DNA of 64,000 nucleotides from Stigmatella aurantiaca (GTDB lineage Bacteria; Myxococcota; Myxococcia; Myxococcales; Myxococcaceae): NCBI RefSeq assembly GCF_900109545.1, contig NZ_FOAP01000020.1, positions 99,903 to 163,902 of the forward strand, read 5' to 3'. Shown piece by piece: positions 62,421 to 64,000 of this stretch (position 1 is its first letter; each line of letters starts with the position of its first letter). The notes under the pieces were generated by a model. It saw only the letters and a program-made list of their open reading frames with translations, ran no database searches and was not told where the DNA came from. The position numbers and the translations under genes were made by a program.

Positions 62421-63224
62421 GTGCCCTTCGTTCCCGCCGACCTCAATGCCGCCGCGTACTGGGCAGGTAACTTCGTGGGAGGTGCTGTCCCTCCGGCCCT
62501 CGCCGATGCGGCGGGCAACGCCTGGGTGCCCGGAACGGTGAACCCTCCGGATCACCACTTCATCCTGCCCGCGGGGGCGGGCTCGCACTTCTCGCACCAG
62601 GTTGGACCCCTTCAGGCGGACCACCACCGCGTCGTGAATTTTGGCGCGCTGGGCGCGGCGAACCAGTCGGTGTTCCTCGAGTTCTACCCCAACCAGATCA
62701 CCTCGTGCCGGCTCCCGGCGGGGGGGCTCGTGAGCTACTTCTTCACGGCCCAGCTCTCGGGCTGTGCCATCTTCGTGGATCAGCTGCCCGCTGGAGATGT
62801 GATCGTCTATCACGCGAACGCGATGCGGTTCTCGTTGCCCCAGGCGCAGGCACAGGCGCAGCCCCTGGACTACGAGACGCCCAACGCGGCGAACTACCTG
62901 AACGCCCTTCATGCCCATGCACGAGCCCATTATCCGGGCGCGGTGAACCTGGGCAGCACGTTCAAGTCGGCCTACAACGCCGCGGTTGCCACTGAGGCGC
63001 AGCGCAAGCGCAACCAGCTCCGCTCGAACGTGGACTTCGTGGGCGGGACGAGCGTCTTTGGCTTCAAGGTCGCGGGCGTCTGGGAGTTCTATTACCAGAC
63101 GTGGGGCTACGTGACGTACAGGCGCCCCTTCTGGAAGGGGCTGGGCGACGTGGCCGCCGGGGCGAACAAGCAGAATGCCGTGGGTGGCCCCATGCGCATC
63201 TTCGACGTCACCCAGTTCGTCTGA
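62421..63224 (+). CDS. Hypothetical protein with a CNF1-like Cys/His pattern (possible deamidase toxin)
   Basis: A 267-aa protein without signal peptide. LSGCAIFVDQLPAGDVIVYHA places Cys115 sixteen residues before His131, close to the Cys-His pair of CNF1-type glutamine deamidases, where I recall 15 between Cys866 and His881 in LSGCT...YH. The surrounding GLVSYFFTAQLSGC strand also fits. The C-terminal half (SVFGFKVAGVWEFYYQTWGYVTYRR) is unlike anything I know. GTG at 62421 is chosen for GGAG 7 bp upstream; a TTG at 62415 is in frame but too close to the RBS. It lies 7 bp before a lipoprotein/nuclease remnant and an immunity stub, so a polymorphic effector locus is plausible. The deamidase idea is a hypothesis. 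Confidence 0.6.
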   Translation: MPFVPADLNAAAYWAGNFVGGAVPPALADAAGNAWVPGTVNPPDHHFILPAGAGSHFSHQVGPLQADHHRVVNFGALGAANQSVFLEFYPNQITSCRLPAGGLVSYFFTAQLSGCAIFVDQLPAGDVIVYHANAMRFSLPQAQAQAQPLDYETPNAANYLNALHAHARAHYPGAVNLGSTFKSAYNAAVATEAQRKRNQLRSNVDFVGGTSVFGFKVAGVWEFYYQTWGYVTYRRPFWKGLGDVAAGANKQNAVGGPMRIFDVTQFV

Positions 63225-63231
63225 GGAGGTC

Positions 63232-63630
63232 ATGGTGCAAGCAAGCGTGCTTCATGGGGGCTTCGGCGCTTTGGCCATGCTCCTCGCGGCGAGCCTTGTG
63301 GGATGCAGCCCTGCGAAACATGGCCTTCCACGGCACTACGGGCAATCCATGGACTCGGCAACTCAGGCTTGCCGCCAGAATCCAGCTTATTGCGCTGCCA
63401 TGGCGGGAGAGAAGGCGGCTGTCCCATTGCCTCCTGGAGTAAACGCTGCGGCAGCGGCCGGGTCCTCCGCCGCTGGCGCACTGCGAGCCGTCGAAGTGGC
63501 CATGGAGGCACGCATCGACAGGGCCTTGTCGGAATGTGCGGATGAAGCCCGATCGCGCCCGATGTGGTCATCCACATGGGCGATCCTCTTCGTGCCCAAC
63601 TTGTTTATGATTTCAAGTTCCCTTGCGTGA
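63232..63630 (+). CDS. Lipoprotein, N-terminal part of a broken toxin-like gene
   Basis: A 132-aa open frame. The N-terminus is a lipoprotein signal (ALAMLLAASLVGC), followed by ACRQNPAYCA and ALRAVEVAMEARIDRALSECADEA. From residue about 107 on (RSRPMWSSTWAILFVPNLF) the sequence is unlike the first part; the same DNA in the -1 frame reads a different, conserved-looking C-terminus (see 63546-63767). I recall full-length myxobacterial homologues in which CADEA-like and DVVIH...YDFKFPC parts are separated by about 90 residues. The gene therefore seems to have lost that middle plus the frame. RBS GAGGAGG before ATG 63232. Probably non-functional. Confidence 0.6.
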   Translation: MVQASVLHGGFGALAMLLAASLVGCSPAKHGLPRHYGQSMDSATQACRQNPAYCAAMAGEKAAVPLPPGVNAAAAAGSSAAGALRAVEVAMEARIDRALSECADEARSRPMWSSTWAILFVPNLFMISSSLA

Positions 63631-63767
63631 GCACCTCGGAATGGAACCTCTGGCGGATTTACCCCCGGGGGCATCCTTACCAGGGGCGCTCTCAAGACGC
63701 GGTTTACCGGGAGCTTCTGGGTGCTGTGCCCCGGCGCGTCCAGCCCCGGCTGGGAGTCGAGCCATGA
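63546..63767 (+). pseudogene. Out-of-frame remnant of a nuclease-like toxin C-terminus
   Basis: In this frame the DNA encodes IAPDVVIHMGDPLRAQ, LVYDFKFPC, then WNLWRIYPRGHPYQGRSQDAVYRE and ARVQPRLGV-like ending, closing with TGA at 63765. PDVVIH...VYDFK looks like the D-x-(n)-D/E-x-K core of PD-(D/E)xK nucleases; the DFKFPC signature I associate with myxobacterial toxin-like lipoproteins. There is no start codon with RBS at its head, and the preceding in-frame stop is TGA at 63543. So it is a displaced C-terminus of the 63232 gene, separated by a frame change and an apparent deletion. Confidence 0.65.
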
Positions 63768-63937
63768 GTGAGCGCTATCCGAAAATCCGGATTCATGCGG
63801 CGAGTGGCCCGTTGGTCGCACGGGAGGGACTCAGCTTTTCATTCTACATGCCGCACTCGCACGAGGCCGTTGCACCGGGGGGGATGCGTTCACTGGAGGC
63901 GTACTTAACACTACTGAGTCAGGGTCCCAGAGGGTGA
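63764..63937 (+). CDS. Truncated DUF3396-type (type VI immunity-like) protein
   Basis: A 57-aa open frame beginning MSERYPKIRIHAASGPLVAREGLSFSFYMPHSHEAVAPG, which matches my recollection of the N-terminus of DUF3396 proteins (usually 250 aa or more), including the FYM and RSH/HSH..VAP pattern. It ends early at SQGPRG with TGA 63935-63937. Its ATG overlaps the toxin remnant's TGA (ATGA), the coupling expected for a toxin-immunity pair. I see no continuing homologous sequence to the window end, so it is a stub or has been recombined. Confidence 0.6.
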   Translation: MSERYPKIRIHAASGPLVAREGLSFSFYMPHSHEAVAPGGMRSLEAYLTLLSQGPRG

Positions 63938-64000
63938 AAGGGGAGGCCGAACGGGTTGCGCCCAGAACGCTCGGAGTGGGAGTGGTGGCAGGTGGGGCAT

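Overview
The window is about 64 kb of very GC-rich DNA with strong G/C preference at third codon positions. Gene content points to a myxobacterium, most likely a Cystobacterineae genus such as Stigmatella, Archangium, Cystobacter or Hyalangium. The signs are several Hanks-type Ser/Thr kinases (one fused to cyclase-like and AAA modules, one with an HRDISPQN catalytic loop and a Pro-rich linker), an FHA-GAF-cyclase protein, a DUF1800/DUF1501 pair, predation-type secreted hydrolases, and a graspetide locus resembling plesiocin from Plesiocystis. I see no tRNA, rRNA, CRISPR array or insertion sequence.

Layout. 1-1.7 kb: operon on the minus strand for a fatty-acyl desaturase, a stand-alone acyl carrier protein and a cyclopropane-synthase-like methyltransferase (cut by the left edge), with a good sigma70-type promoter. 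2.0-7.6 kb: carbohydrate ABC importer (ATPase, two permeases, binding protein) ending in an intracellular GH43-like enzyme. 7.9-9.7 kb: YCII protein plus ECF42-type sigma factor. 9.7-13.1 kb: DyP-type peroxidase overlapping an upstream 554-aa gene, plus a lone receiver protein. 13.3-18.1 kb: kinase/cyclase-like/AAA/TPR giant and an ECF-like sigma factor. 18-23.5 kb: single metabolic genes. 23.6-28.6 kb: vWA and EF-hand-like proteins, a secreted EEP-fold hydrolase and a secreted GH43. 28.9-33.3 kb: multicopper oxidase and a membrane PAS pair. 33.5-36.5 kb: lipoprotein with duplicated carbohydrate-binding modules and a GH87-like beta-helix. 37.4-45 kb: FHA-GAF-cyclase-like protein, kinase, orphan ABC ATPase, ClC channel. 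46.1-55.7 kb: hprK, rapZ and a full mannose-family PTS (IIA, IIB, IIC, IID, HPr, EI), interrupted by a methyltransferase and a chemoreceptor.

55.9-59.1 kb carries the DUF1800/DUF1501 exported pair. Directly after it, on the minus strand, lies the most interesting find: an ATP-grasp ligase (59526-60482) followed by a 51-aa peptide gene (59184-59339). The peptide C-terminus holds one TTxxxxEE motif, the ester-crosslinked hairpin core of plesiocin-group graspetides. A perfect hairpin lies between ligase and precursor, and a stronger one lies after the precursor. A 179-aa Pro-rich protein of unknown function probably heads the same operon.

The right end (62.4-63.9 kb) looks like a decaying effector locus. 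It has a protein with a CNF1-like Cys/His pattern, a lipoprotein gene whose nuclease-like C-terminus is displaced out of frame after an apparent internal deletion, and a 57-aa stub of a probable DUF3396-type immunity protein.

Gene packing is extreme at 3' ends: seven of eight convergent gene pairs have stop codons overlapping or within 6 bp.
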